From: Acephala macrosclerotiorum
Taxonomy: Eukaryota; Ascomycota; Leotiomycetes; Helotiales; Mollisiaceae
NCBI GenBank assembly: GCA_014904845.1
Contig: MU119265.1
Location: 124,001-188,000, forward strand
Reading direction: 5' to 3'
Length of the DNA stretch: 64,000 bases
Of this stretch, positions 35,320 through 53,618 are shown in pieces. The notes under the pieces are model-generated. The model saw only the letters and a program-made list of their open reading frames with translations, did not search any database and was not told the DNA's origin. The position numbers and the translations under genes are program-made. Every line of letters starts with the position of its first letter. The stretch's first letter is position 1.

Positions 35320-36500
35320 GTTCGCATCTTGGCTGGAGAGACGGCGTCTGTGACCTGCCGTGATGGCCAGACGTATGGTGCAGCAGATGAAATTCTAAGA
35401 CGATGTAGAGATATTGATAACGGCGGCAGGTTCGACGTCGTGTTGGTGGATATCGGTATGTTTGAGCGTCGTTGTAGAAGAGAGCTTTGATCACTCAATC
35501 GAGGGCAGGAGGATCGCGTTGCCGTCCTGTGCAGTGGTGGTGTCTGGCGATGGCCCATGCAGTCTGGGAATTAATTGCAGCATGCACGGATGCTGCAGGG
35601 TAAGGTTATCCGAAGCCCGAAGAAAGGAAACACTGACTGTTCATACAAACAGCAGCAAAATACATATACTCTTCGCAAATCCGGAAGGCGAGCCCAAATA
35701 GCTGTTGTCAAATCAAATTGTTGCATAGAGCAGCTGTCACAGCCTCGGGGGAGAGTGGTAGTGTCGGTGAAACCCCAACAATTATCCTAGCCCAGAAAGG
35801 GGCGAGGGGTTCCAAGCCTACTAGCAGCCTTCCAGTGATTGAAATCTCCGACAGGTACCAATTTCCATGCCTGAGATCCGCTGTAGCTTGCAATGCCATT
35901 GTCACTTGTTTCGCCGCACAAGTGTCCATTATGTTTTATCTTCTGTGGGAATTGTCTTCTACGATCGTACTTTATAAACGTAGATTGTCTAGGCCAAATG
36001 ATGGTCTACAACCTTCATTTTTAAGGATACAGAAATAGACCATTCATGTGTAAGGTAGAAACGCAGTTCTTCACCTTGTCGAGGTCGAGGTTCACTGTAA
36101 GACTACCTACCACCTGATAATAAGCTAATGTCTCCCCGCTACTTGGGCTTTTAGTATTTCTCTAATTTCTCTCGTTACTCTTCAAGTTGAGGTGTTTACA
36201 AATTCTACTTCACGCAGTTTTAGGGTTTGATCGAATCCTTTCGATGGTGCAAGTCCCTATAAGGAGCGTTGCAACAACGATTTGATATTTGAACAACGTT
36301 CTGATATTTCGAGCAACTGCTTAGTATTTCAATTCATCTTCCTCCAAGAGCAGACGTTTTAAGGAGATTGTCTGCGCAGTATAACGTAACACCAACCTTT
36401 TCGAGATTCTATCTCTAGCAGGGAATAAAATAAGGATACGCCTTTTGAAATACGTCGCCATAGGGGTTCTTGCCGGATAAAGGTTCGAGCGCCTCTGGGT
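35320..36500. other. spacer between paralogues 2 and 3
   Basis: About 1.2 kb without a credible gene. Small overlapping frames on both strands near 35264-35700 lack domains. It should hold the promoter of paralogue 2. Confidence 0.35.
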
Positions 36501-37557
36501 CTACTTAGATTTCCCTGTTGAACGTCTCGAGCTCCGTCCTGAAGCACTGGACGAATTCATAGCTTTGTCCTTCTTGCGGTCTTTCTGTTTCTTGCGCTGC
36601 TCATTCAGAGCCTCAATTTCTTGCTGTGAGGCTTGACTGCTCTCTGCTGTCTCTTGTTTCTCCACCTGCTGTGATGGGCTGCCTTAGTATGTATTGTATT
36701 TCAGCACAGGACAGGATACTTACTGTCTCTTCTTGCCCTACTAGCACACCGTGAGGTCTTTCTTCATCGTAGAAGTTTATCTGATTCGAAGTAATGAGGT
36801 TCTTTCCAAAAAGAACATCAAATGGCGCTTTTCCGTTCGTGACTGCTCGGAACTCTGCCACATCAGTCGTGCTACGTCCCTGAATTGCCCATCTCGCCGA
36901 GACAGTCGCGCTCGATTCGAGCCTCGCTCCGTCCACTGTTTTGTACCTGAAGACTACTCCTTTATTTATGGGTAGGCTTAGGCTCTCGACGATTTCCTTC
37001 GAGATCCAGTTCTCATCCGCGCCAGTATCGAGGACGGCCTTCATGCCCTGCCAGCCGATCAAACTCGAGTGCATTTCGATGTTACAGCGGTTGTTACGAA
37101 GCTTGTGGTCCACATGAGCTATGGTTTGAGTAGTGGGGGCAAGAAAGTGTTACTTTACCTGAGTCATTGTCATATTTCCAGAGCGGTAATCGCTTTGATC
37201 CATTAAGCGGGCAGTTTCCTGAACCCCAGCGGAGACAGAGTTGTCATTGTATTCGGAATATATGCTCGGTGAATATTGTGCCGCATTTTGGTCATACTCT
37301 TCAGCATTGTCGTAATTTGTTTGATAAGCAGATGATTCTCCAGCTGGAGGCTGGGGAGTCCATGTTGAAGGATCTGTTGTTGCTTCCGACGCTGCGTTTC
37401 TCTTTCGCTGTTGTTCCTCTTCCCACAGCTTTTGTCGTGGGCTCATGAAAGATCCAAAGTGATTATATTCTCTTCTGCGAAGGTTTTCCCTATCCAAAGC
37501 CGCTTGCGCAAAATTCTCTTCCTCCTCGGGAGTAAATGTTGGATGGTTTTGCGACAT
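36501..37557 (-). CDS. retropepsin-like aspartic protease domain protein, 314 aa (paralogue 3)
   Basis: Exons 37557-37159, 37101-36724 and 36668-36501 join at codon boundaries (GTAAAG and GTAAGT donors, CACAAG and CACAG acceptors). The N-terminus (FTPEEEENFAQAALDREN) is charged and the linker is Asn/Tyr/Ser-rich. Residues 134-250 form a retropepsin-like domain: NIEMHSSLIGWQGMKAVLDTGADENWIS with DTGAD at 158-162, AEFRAVTN and FDVLFGKNLI, the usual psi-loop end. The C-terminus is a Lys/Arg/Ser-rich tail. Such domains in fungi are often host proteins derived from or resembling retroelement proteases. There is no adjacent reverse transcriptase or LTR, so it reads as a cellular gene. Substrate unknown. 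The start is the first true ATG; upstream codons in frame begin with GTG only. Confidence 0.7.
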
Positions 37558-38180
37558 CTTTTTGACTTTGTGTTTAATGAGTCGCACAACATGAAAGATT
37601 CAGCGGCGGTTGAAGTTTCTCGAAAAGGAGACGATGGACAAAGTGGGCTATCATGGACAGCTTCATGTATAAAAGCTGCAGCCAGGGCGGTTCAAGTGGA
37701 AGTTCATCGAACTCTCGCATGCAATGCTATGCAATACAGTCAAGATCCGCCAAAGAAGAATGCCTTGCCAGCTCCAGCCTCAAATTCATAGGCTGCAGGT
37801 CGAATGGGAAAATCATGCTTTTATATTGCACAACTGTATACCTCTAATTGATTGCCCTGCCCTGCAACGACATTGCAGCCGGACAGGCTTCTCTGTCACC
37901 GCAAGCTTTCGCGCATCACTTTACTCCATTCAGAGAACGCATCGGAAACGGTCCAGAGCCTCATTGTAGCACACCACTGTGTGAAGGTAGTGTGACCATT
38001 GGAGAATGTGCTGCCACGCGTGCCACGTCGGGCAACAGTTTATAAGGCAGAAGTGAGGCGCGCGGGCTGTGAGGCACCCAACATAGCCTCAAGGCTCGAG
38101 TTGAGATCGGGCTCTATGAGCCTCTTCTCGCAGATAAATGGCGATGACTTTTCAAAAATGCTTGCGTGGGGCTGTGAGAT
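37558..38180. promoter_or_regulatory. divergent intergenic region (paralogue 3 / DUF6594 gene)
   Basis: Roughly 620 nt between two divergently transcribed genes, so it should contain both promoters. No recognisable factor sites or repeats. Confidence 0.4.
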
Positions 38181-39103
38181 ATGGCTTCGGAAGGATACGC
38201 CAAAATCGCGACGCTCATGAGCCACCACAGCGAGCTCGCAATATTCCGACGATTCAACAAGCTGAATCTGCAAAATTTGTTATATCTACAAGCCGAGTTA
38301 ACACATCTAGAGGACGAACTGAATTGCTTGGCAGAACGAGATAAAGACGACCCAAATCGGCGATTCCACTCCAAAGATTGGTGGTCGTTGGCTGTATCGA
38401 GCAATGATGAAGACGAGAGTTCTGGCGAACAGTGGGAGAAAGTGCTCGACATCCGAGAAAAGTTGAAAGAGTACAGTGCGTATTATCATACTCCCAATGA
38501 TGAATGCAGAGTCAGAATAAATCTATGCTTAAGATACTTGCACTAGCAGTAGCGAGTCTTCAGAATTATTAACAGCATATCGAAGTAGATGACTACCTGG
38601 CTCAACAGGTGTTCCTCTCCAATCAACAGCCCCCAAAAGCTTACGACCTCAAATTCTTTAGCGGCTGGTTGAAACGTGCCAAATGGGGAAACAACCCGCT
38701 TCGCGGCCTCGACCATGACACATGGTCGTCACCCCGAAATTCGCATGATCTAATCGCAATCCAACGTCGTTCGAGTACTGACCCATTCTCGCAATGGCTA
38801 TGCAATAGAATCATCCCATATCTTCATCGTAAATTCCTTGGACGATTCAAAAAGCCCGTGGCTGAGGACCCAGAATCCCAGATCTGCAACTACCGAGAAG
38901 GAAGAATCGCGAAGACTATGGATATTTTGAGCACTGTCGTAGCCTCAATACTTCCTATCACCAGTATTGTGATATTGTACTTCGTCTCAAATATGTTAGA
39001 TCGACTTGGGATCGCTGTGGCTTTCACAGGGTTATTTGCGCTCTGTCTAGTCGTGACAACCAGGGCGAGGAGGGTTGAAATCTTTGCAGCTACTTCTGCG
39101 TAA
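38181..39103 (+). CDS. DUF6594 membrane protein, 270 aa
   Basis: Exons 38181-38475 and 38586-39103 join in phase (GTGCGT donor, ATCGAAG acceptor, 110-nt intron). The N-terminal half has the family's pattern: Tyr/Ala-Lys-Ile-Ala opening, RRFNKLNLQNLLYLQAEL, LEDEL, KDWWSLA, REKLKEY and a Pro-spaced YDLKFFSGWL. The C-terminal third holds two hydrophobic spans (ILSTVVASILPITSIVILYF and GIAVAFTGLFALCLVV) preceded by a positively charged stretch. DUF6594 proteins are common, lineage-expanded membrane proteins of filamentous ascomycetes with no known biochemical role. The frame stops about ten residues sooner than I expect for the family, and the downstream bases resemble a short intron that is too short to be real. 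A slightly truncated copy is possible. Confidence 0.75.
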
Positions 39104-40821
39104 GCAGCATATTTCAGAGTTCATATTTTGTTCCAGGGAAAGTAGCCATTGATGTCAGATCTAACAATGACTCTTAGTTTCGCAGCTATCCAGGTGGTTT
39201 TCATCACAGGGAATAATGGGTACACGCCCTGAGAACCTTCTAGCACCTGTGCCGGCACTTGCAGACGTTCAGATATAAGAAAGCTAAAGGCATGAAAATT
39301 ACTTTTCAAGCATATATGTGGAAGTTTCGGGGATGCTGACTTGTTGCAGAAGAACAAAGACACGGAAGGCGGGGGGAGAATTCAAGGCAAAGTGCAGATG
39401 ACGAGTATATGGTACGACATATTTGCTTCACAAGCTGTACGTGCGCGCGGATTTCTTTAATGTACGTTACTGGAAAGGTGGCTGCCATTTATAGAGCTTA
39501 AACAGCACCTTCTAGAAGGAAAAGAGTTCAATACCTCGAGTGTGTTCCAAGATTCTAAGTACTCTGTCACGTTTTGCCAATGCAACATGCTCCTCAATGT
39601 CCCTCCACCTGCCGGACAACAAGGGAAACTTGTTTCCAAATCCTTGAGAAAAGAAAATGAACTCTCAGTAGGTTAAAATTAGAGTTTGCACATTTACCCT
39701 TAAGGGCAAGGTATCAAAGTTGCATTGGGTATAATGGTTGAGAATCCAGAGTGTCGCAGTACCAAGCCTACATTGACCGTGCTTAGGGTTTGAGGAGAAT
39801 CCATGCTACTTCTCCAAACTGGGCCCACAAATGCGGACCACCCCACAACGATAACTACAGCGCCCAAGTAACTCTTCATGCGAAAGATAAAAGCAAAAAC
39901 GGCCTAGCATAGCCACATTAGACATTTCTCGCGAGGCTGCGACATGGAAAAAGCTTCTTCTCTTGTCCAATCTTCTGCTCGTAACGATCATGCAAGACAC
40001 ACTAGAGAAACTGGCGACCGAACTGCAAGACAACTGACTTACCATTGCGGTGACGAAATTGTATGTACAGCCTCATTCCCATTGCCCATTTCAGCCACCG
40101 AAAGTGCCTGCATCGTGCATCTACGCCCTACTTCTCGAACCCACCGACCAGGATCCGTGTGGAGATCCTAGAGAGGACAGGGCGCAATGAGGAGAGGGCT
40201 GTAGCCTCACTAAAAGGAATGGCGGAACATGTAAATGCATAAATTTGGAGTAGGTAATTGGTGTGCCTCATTGTTGGTGGCGCTTATTGTTGATGATCCT
40301 CAGCTTTGGTGAGGGTTATCTTTGGTGAAGCTCCTTGCTGGTGAAGCGTTCAAAGTGCACACGCAAGATCCTCGCGTCGGCTAAACCAAAAGTTGGACCT
40401 CCTCGCCATAGCTTTTTAATGGCTGACGAGTAATTGAGATATCATTTTTTATTGATCAAGAGCGCAAAAAACACAAGGCTAGAAACACAAGAGCAGAAGG
40501 GAACGCAAAAGCCTCCCAGGGACATCGATTTCAAAGCAACGAGCTGTGTAAAATGTGCAATTGAGCTTGGTGAAAATGATAGGCTTCGAAAGGAAGACTA
40601 CTTCCAAGACACTAATCTTGCCTAGGAAAAAAATTTGGGCACAATAATGCAGCACTTGCCGTCCTTAATACCAGATGGCGGGAACCGACCGATGTCTTTA
40701 ACTCGTAAAACGACATCATTGAATATTTCTTTCCAAGTACCATGAGGGGCGATGGTACTGGCAATTAAGGAAATCATGCCTGAACACTATTCATTGAATC
40801 CATGCCATCTTATTCCTTTCG
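39104..40821. other. intergenic region, no gene seen
   Basis: About 1.7 kb between the 3' ends of the DUF6594 gene and fyv10 (convergent). No protein family, tRNA or inverted repeat recognised. Near 40250-40350 there is a loose run of TTGGTG/TGTTGGTGG words. Confidence 0.4.
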
Positions 40822-42197
40822 CTATGAAATATAAACCTTCTTCAACCCCTCCACCTTCACTGGCTCCTGCTCCCCACCCCTCAAATCCTTAACCCAACCC
40901 GTCTCCAACCCCGCCTTCCTACTATACTCCTCCAACCTCTGCAACCCATACACACATCCATTCGGGAGTAGCACCAAATCAGATTCAACATGACTCTTCG
41001 TATGATGTGCATACGGCACATTTCTCGCCAAGTCGTTGAGTTCGGTACTGCAGATGGGACAGACGGATGTTGTTAGGCTGGAGGAGGAGGTGGGGGAGAT
41101 GGAGGTTGTGGAGTGGGAAGAGTGGCAGGAGGGGGTTTTGAGGGCGGAGAGTCCGGCGGATAAGGCGATATGGAGGAGGGGGACGGAGGGGAGGGAGAGG
41201 AGGGAGTTGTGGGTTGCCATGAAGAGGGTTGAGAGGGTGGTCCAGCGGGAGGGGGAGTAGAGCTCCTGTTTTTGGTGTTAGTGAGATGTCCTGAAAGGGA
41301 AAAGGGGGTAGGTACGCTGTAGACGTCTGCATGGGTGCCAGGAGGGAAGGCGAGAAGACCACATGCTTGTTGGACTTCTTTAGGGTACGTTTCTCGGTAT
41401 GGGAGGAGGTATTTCTTGGCGTGGGCTATGGATTCGAGGAGTTTGGATTGGTCTTGGGTTCGGACAAGTTCGATGTATTGCTGGAAGCGGAGCATGAATT
41501 CTAGATTGCTCTGCTATATGGTCAGCACCCTGCCATGGGATATGAAGGGGACTATACGTACGTCCATCTTTCGCAACTCCTTCTTGTTGTCGTTACACCA
41601 TGCCAATGCTTCTGTCACTCTCCCGTTTTGTAACGACTCTCGTATTCGGCTCATCTGCACAAATGTCTCCACATCCACTAAGTCCTCTATTCCCTTCTCT
41701 TTTGCCAACGCTCCAGCACTTTCCTTATATCCATTCCGCAGCAGATAATCCACCAGTAACCTATCCAGTCTCGTTCGTGACCATTCCTCATACTTCACAT
41801 CATCCAAGCTCTGCATAGTGTATAGCTCTCCCAGATGCCGTATCCGACTCTGTGATTGCTGGTGTAATCGAGACTCCTCCTCGGCACATGCTGTAAGTTT
41901 GCGCTTCAGACCCCGCATGCGGGCAAGCATGGAATCGACGTTCTTGAGGACATCATCTGGGGAGGAAGAGGATAGGGAGGAGGTGGCGGTATCTTTGAGG
42001 GCGGACTTTACCGCTAGGGAATCTTTCTCGACGTGCAAGTGGGCGAGTTTGAAATTCTTGCGCAGGAGTTCGAAGGGGAGGCGGAGGAGGGGTTGGTCCT
42101 GCGTTTTTGTTAGTTGGAGGTGTTCGTAGGAGAGCGGTAGACGCACGAGGATGAGATGGGTGTCTGGGTTCAGCTTTGAGGTTATGTGGTCTGCCAT
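40822..42197 (-). CDS. fyv10: GID/CTLH ubiquitin-ligase subunit Fyv10 (Gid9/MAEA), 425 aa
   Basis: Exons 42197-41562, 41513-41316 and 41265-40822 join at codon boundaries (GTACGT and GTACCT donors, ATATAG and AACAG acceptors). Order of parts: N-terminal helices; LisH at about 145-178 ([18 protein letters not shown]); CTLH ([23 protein letters not shown]) continuing over the first splice; CRA region ([25 protein letters not shown]); and a C-terminal RING-like zinc motif ([12 protein letters not shown], then YAHHTKSH). Fyv10 pairs with Gid2 to form the catalytic RING heterodimer of the GID E3 ligase, which in yeast removes gluconeogenic enzymes when glucose returns. Length is close to human MAEA. 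The start [12 protein letters not shown] is the first ATG in frame. Divergent from cbf1. Confidence 0.95.
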
Positions 42198-44464
42198 GCT
42201 GAGGCGGGCAAGGGAGCCGTCATGCAGTAGAGCTGGTGGTAGCTTTCACTGGGTAGAGATTTCGTTTTCTGCCAGTAGTTGAAAGTTGGGTTGAATCTGG
42301 GGCTTCGGATTGATCGAACTTGATATGAGATGATCTTGACTTCTTGGTGAATCCAGAATCGAGACGTTGAATGAGTAATTATGATCAGTGGTACGTTGTG
42401 CTTTCCAAGTGAGCTGTGATGTCGTTGTGAAGCTTAACTCCGAATATCGTGATAATGATACGGCAGGCGAGAGAGTCAGATGTTGAAGCGGGAGAAGCTC
42501 TTCCCATTGGCGAGTTAACTTGATCTTGAAGCGCATCAATCAAGGTTCAACAACGGAATGTGATACTTGTGATTATCAATCTTGGGAGACATTTAAGGGA
42601 TGGGATTCTGGATGCAGCGAAGATATCTTGATGTCCTAGGACGGGAGAGCTGGAGACTTGATATAACCAAAAATTGAGACACTTCATAGCGATCGCTGAA
42701 AGGGACGATCTTTCAAGTCCTATTTCTACATAGAAAGGAACTGCTTTAGCCACGATAATTTGACAGCCTCCCCTCCTCTGTTCACATGCAAGTTCCTCTT
42801 GCATCAGCTCCAAAGAAGGTGTCCTGACCAACTGCTGTCGACAGAGGCCATTGATGCAGTTGCGCTCTGCCGAAGTCGAGAGCGGCAAGCCTTGAAAGCC
42901 GACGAGCCGCAATGGATCTTTGAAGACAACAATGATTGACAAGTTGTACTGGATGAAGTCATAAGAAGACTGTCTCCATCTCAATCTCTCGATTAATATT
43001 CATAAAATGCACAATTTTTGTGAAGCCTCCAGCCTCCTTGTACGTGAATGCCGCTTCCTATTTTGCCGACGTTCTGTCTGACGTCCGCCCCCCCTTTTTA
43101 TCTAACGAGATTCGGCTAGTCGCATCTCAAAAAGGGCAAGCGCCGACTGGCCGATAGCTCTTCCCACAAGCATTTGAACTCGTGACAGCCCACACGTGAA
43201 AACTCCCTCTCTCCCCTCAACCTCAAGATATCAAGGCGCATCATCCAACTCGGCGACGAAGAGGGTGTCCTACTTGTCTCATCCTCCCATACTTCTCCGA
43301 TACCTGCATTCAGCAATCCTAGTTTCCTTTGGGTTCCGTCGACCAAATCAAGTTCGTCGCATCGAGCTCGTGATTTCGAAAGTCACGCTCATCATCACGT
43401 TTCTGGTCTGCTGATTTGGCCCTGAACCACCACCTCCCCCAATCAAGAGTACAACAATAGAGCGAGAGAACATCGATTCGATTCCTCTATTGTGTTCTCC
43501 CGAACCTCCCCTCGATATTCTTTCGATTTTCGCCCTCTTTCGACCTCGTTTCGGCGCGTTGCAGGCGATACATGTCAACAGGCTTGCGCGTTGCTCGTCG
43601 GTTGTGATACTCGGATCAATAGAGAACTCCTACAAGGTATGTTGCGCCTGAATCTCCTATATGTCAGATCCATTCACGTCGCGCTTCTGCGCTCTTCCTC
43701 CTACTCATCCCACCCGCCGTCCACTCGTGCAACCTGTCTATGGGCAAGTCACAGTGGTCGACTCCCACGCGACCGCAAAAGAGGTCACGATCCCTCGTTA
43801 GGTGCTCCAATGCCCGGACATGACCGCGGCTGGCCGTTGGCCCAAGTGCGCTTCGCCCTCCTGTCACCGGATCGCAAACACCGAACGAAATGCTTCTTCC
43901 CTTCGATGTCACATCACGCCGTGCAGAGACAGTTCTGCTCTTGTACTGCGCGCCCAGTCAAACAATGTCTCTGTTTGCGAGCAGCGAGCAGCTCCTTTCC
44001 ATTGTACTGTACCTCGCCAGCGCGTTGCTACAATGACCTGTCGAGCTGGCAGATGTTCCCCAAGATCGAAAAACATTTCGCATCCTGTCAGCACTGAGCA
44101 CTTCAGTTGCTATGTGGTTCCTCATCTGCAATGACACGTGCTGACCTTGTGTGTACTACTTTGTAGGGCACAGAAACGTTCGTCGCGACAGAACGCTGAA
44201 CGAACTACTGCAGCGCCGCGTTTCGAGAACTCTTTTCGGGGCGAATCAGACAGCCTCTTCGACTGATTAAGGATCGCAGTACACCTTCTCGTTGTACCTG
44301 TGCAAAGCTCGGTAGAACACGTCATCTACTCCTCCGAAAGAACAGGTTCAGCCTTAAAGCTCCCTACCAACCCCTCGAGGTCATCTGCGCCTCTCGGACC
44401 AATCCACCCCTCTTCAAACGAATCATATCGCAAGGAGCGTCACGAGTTATTCATATCTGCGGAA
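42198..44464. promoter_or_regulatory. divergent promoter region fyv10 / cbf1
   Basis: A 2.3-kb region between divergent genes. From about 43200 to 44464 it is CT-rich and probably the long cbf1 leader. CACGTG, the Cbf1 core site, occurs at 43193-43198 (on the minus strand as TCACGTG) and at 44135-44140. A 201-codon frame at 43492-44097 lacks an ATG start and any domain and is not called. Confidence 0.5.
43637..44166 (+). other. putative 530-nt 5'-UTR intron of cbf1
   Basis: Strong donor CAAG/GTATGT at 43637, branch-type GCTGAC at about 44140 and TTTGTAG acceptor ending at 44166. Splicing would remove several upstream ATGs and the second CACGTG site from the cbf1 leader. Support is by motif only. 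Confidence 0.45.
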
Positions 44465-45345
44465 ATGGCTGACATGGATCTCGAGCATTCCGGCTTGCAG
44501 GAGGTTGCAAATGCCATGCGTGGAGACGACGGATCCGTCAGCAACGCCCAAAAGCGCAAGAGAGACTCTGAATCAGCTGATGACACGAGACGTGGTGGTA
44601 ACAAGCGTATCTCTCCAAATAATACTGGTAAGGACCAGCATGATGGTGTTATTGAAGCTTTACAAGACTACAACTCCTTACACCAACTCTCAGACAACCA
44701 CAACGGTTCTGCCGAGCATGCTTCGACCGCTGCTGCTGCGCTGGCTGGTATATATCCTACTATGACTGTTCCCCAACCCACCGACCTCTCTTTCGGCAAC
44801 CCTGGTTCTGACTCTGATCGCAACCCTGAGTCATCCTTTATGGACAATAGCCAACAGCAAGACTCCTTCTCCATGGATACTTCAACCCCATCTGGAGGCA
44901 GAAGCTCTAACAAGCCAGCTGTTGGATCTGATGAGTGGCATAAGGTCCGAAAGGACAACCACAAGGAGGGTAAGTCGCATACTTCTACTATTGTTTGTGG
45001 AAATACTAACGAAGACCTATAGTCGAGCGTCGTCGCCGAGAGACCATCAATGAAGGTATCAATGAATTAGCCAAGATTGTACCGGGATGCGAGAAGAACA
45101 AGGGCTCGATTCTGCAGCGCGCCGTTCAATTCATCACTCAACTCAAGGAGAACGAAACCCAGAACATCGAGAAGTGGACCCTCGAGAAGCTCCTGACCGA
45201 ACAAGCCATTGCCGAGCTCAGCGCTAGCAATGATAAGTTGAAGGCTGAATGTGAACGTGCTTGGAGAGAGGTTGAGACCTGGAAGAAGACTTGCCAAAGT
45301 GCTGGTCTGGCGCCTAAGAAGGAAGATGGTTCGGGAGACAACTAG
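44465..45345 (+). CDS. cbf1: Cbf1-type bHLH transcription factor, 275 aa
   Basis: Exons 44465-44969 and 45023-45345 join in phase 1 (GTAAGT donor, ACTAAC branch, TATAG acceptor), with the intron placed between KEV and ERRRRE in the basic region. Residues 1-155 are acidic, Gln/Ser-rich and probably disordered. Then come WHKVRKDNHKEVERRRRE (basic region with the His/Glu/Arg residues that read CACGTG), INEGINELAKIVPG (helix 1) and SILQRAVQFITQLKENE (helix 2). A leucine/coiled-coil extension follows (EKLLTEQAIAELSASNDKL). Yeast Cbf1 binds centromere element CDEI and promoters of methionine and respiratory genes; filamentous homologues are mainly transcription factors. The ATG is the first in frame after an upstream stop-rich leader. 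Confidence 0.92.
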
Positions 45346-46652
45346 AAGAAAAGTTACACCTCCAGTTATGGGCGGCCTTTCTTACAGCAGGAGCGGTATT
45401 TACGACTTCGCTAGGATGATACCCTGCTACGATTGACGATTTCGCCTGTCGCTCACCCTTCATGTATCGACTTTCGTGCTTTTTATTTCTTCTCGTCGGT
45501 GGGGACCTCTTTGGCATTGCCGGTTGGGACTTTGATCATTGATCTCGCTTTCGTTTTCTCTTATGCAGCACACCTGGGTAGGGAAGGGTGGACGTTTTGA
45601 TGGAGACTTCATAGAACGGAAACATCGGGTCCTTCTACATTTATCTGGAGTCTGCGAAGATGATGTGTGATGGTAGCGAACCAAAATAGTCTTTGACTGC
45701 GGTCTTCTAGAAATTTCTCCTGGAAATGCATCGTGACAAGCGCAGGAGACATCTTTATGCCAGCGCGGCTCCGAGCTCCTCGGGGCCGAATTTTGAGGTC
45801 TGGAGATAAGTTCTGTTTGAATCAAACTCGGAAGAGCGGCACATGAGATCAAACATTTCGGTCCCGAAAAGTCTCTGTCTCAAAACTTTCCAGCATGCTC
45901 CTATGTCGGCGGTATTCTTCACGTTGGAAAGTTGTGTTTCCACTGTCTTACTGGTTAATCCCGATAGCCTTGCAAACGAGGCTGATCAGTTGTCTCGAGA
46001 TTCATCTCAACTCTTGAGACTTGACCGATATTCATATGAGATGTAACTCACATAGTCAGTGACAAAAGATATTCTCCCTGCATTTACAACAGCCAGGAAC
46101 AGCAGAGACTAAGATTTTTTGATAGCTCGGTAAGATGTGCAGCTGAGGCTCTGAAAGCTTGAATGATGACGTCTGCCAATCACTGGACGCGAATTACTTT
46201 GTACTGCATGAAAGCCTACGAGGATTTTGAAAGTGGGGTATCCTCAGCATAAATCGAAACAGCAGACATTACTTGTCAGCATAAACACTACAGAGTAATA
46301 GAATAGAGAAAAATATCGGAACTGATACGTGCATATTCGAATGCAAACGCAGAATCAATTGTTGGCTAGCATAAAAGAACGGTGCAGCTGTCGTGGCCTT
46401 CTGCTTTGTCATATAGAGCATCGCAGGCAGCATGGTCTAGCTAGCCTAATTCTGAGCTTCTATTGACGATCTCGCCGCCTGCTCCCACGAGGAACCTCGA
46501 TATTTTTAATATCCTTCCTTCACTCTCCACTCTCCACTCCACGTCCAACATCGACGTTCCCCTCTGTCCTTTCTCGACATTCTTCGCTTCTCTATTCCTT
46601 TCCTCAGGGAAAGAAGGCTTCAACACGACTGGAGTTCCCCATCTCGATCGCC
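45346..46652. other. intergenic, cbf1 3' side and ABC transporter promoter
   Basis: About 1.3 kb. The last 200 nt before 46653 are CT-rich (CACTCTCCACTCTCCACTCC), typical of a fungal leader near the transcription start. No gene or RNA seen. Confidence 0.45.
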
Positions 46653-52717
<6,065 letters not shown>

Positions 52718-53585
52718 TAAGGTGAGAATATAGGGTGTATGTGCATGTGTGAGATTGTGATTGCTAGATTTTGGTGGATGACAAAATTGGGTAAATGTAT
52801 GTGGTAGAAATCAAGATATTCATGAAGTGCTCAACCTCGGTGTTCGGCCTTGCTCGAGGAAGTTTTTGAGGCTCAAAACGCTTCCAGAAACCGGTGATGG
52901 CTGGGCAGCAAAGAAGCGATGATGTGCAGAAGGAGCTGTGTCTCTCATGCAGTGTAACTCACAGTGATACCAATTCCTGGGGGTTGTATTATGGAGGTGG
53001 AGGTGGAAGTGGAGGGCTCGGCTGGTTTCAGTACGCGACACATTGCAGGGCGTGTCGCTATCTATCTAGCTCGGGTTGAAATGCGAGAGTAGAAGCGAGA
53101 GACAGTTGTCGATGCTAGAGCGGTGCTTCGGACATTACGCCTATGCTTACATTGGTGAAATTTTTCATGGCGGGGGCGGGGTTGATGGGGGGGCATGAAC
53201 GGTAAAGCAGCATGAGGAATACGGGGCTGACACGGCAGGATTAAAGTTTATTGATATACACCAGGTTTTGAGATTACGAGATTCATTTAGCAATTGAGTA
53301 AGAAGATATATCTCGTATCCCGTATCTATCAAGGTATTCTTAGTATGCTTAAGCTTGAGGATGATGAGGTGACGTCGGAGGTGGGTTCCCCCCGTCAATG
53401 TGTCTCTCTCGATTAACTGACTGCTTGGAGATTTATGGAATCGTACGATTTAATGTGGGTCTTTTTGGATGATGTGCTGTCGGTTTCTAGGTGCGGGGTA
53501 TTGGGTATCGACGTTAGAAAGAGAGGGAGGAAAAAAGGAAATTTGGTGCGTTTCGGAAGGAGACATGTGAATGCGAAATTATAAA

Positions 53586-53618
53586 TGGGACGGGATGGGA
53601 CGGGATGGGATGGGATGG
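53586..53618. repeat. GGGAY pentamer microsatellite
   Basis: A run of GGGAC/GGGAT pentamers on the plus strand inside non-coding DNA. Likely length-polymorphic. G-runs spaced by 2 nt could also form a G-quadruplex. Confidence 0.8.

Noticed and set aside
39104..39130. 20-nt intron extending the DUF6594 frame
   Set aside because: Far below minimum intron length, so the annotated stop is kept.
43492..44097. 201-codon plus-strand frame upstream of cbf1
   Set aside because: Begins with a non-ATG codon, has no domain and is cut by a strong candidate leader intron.
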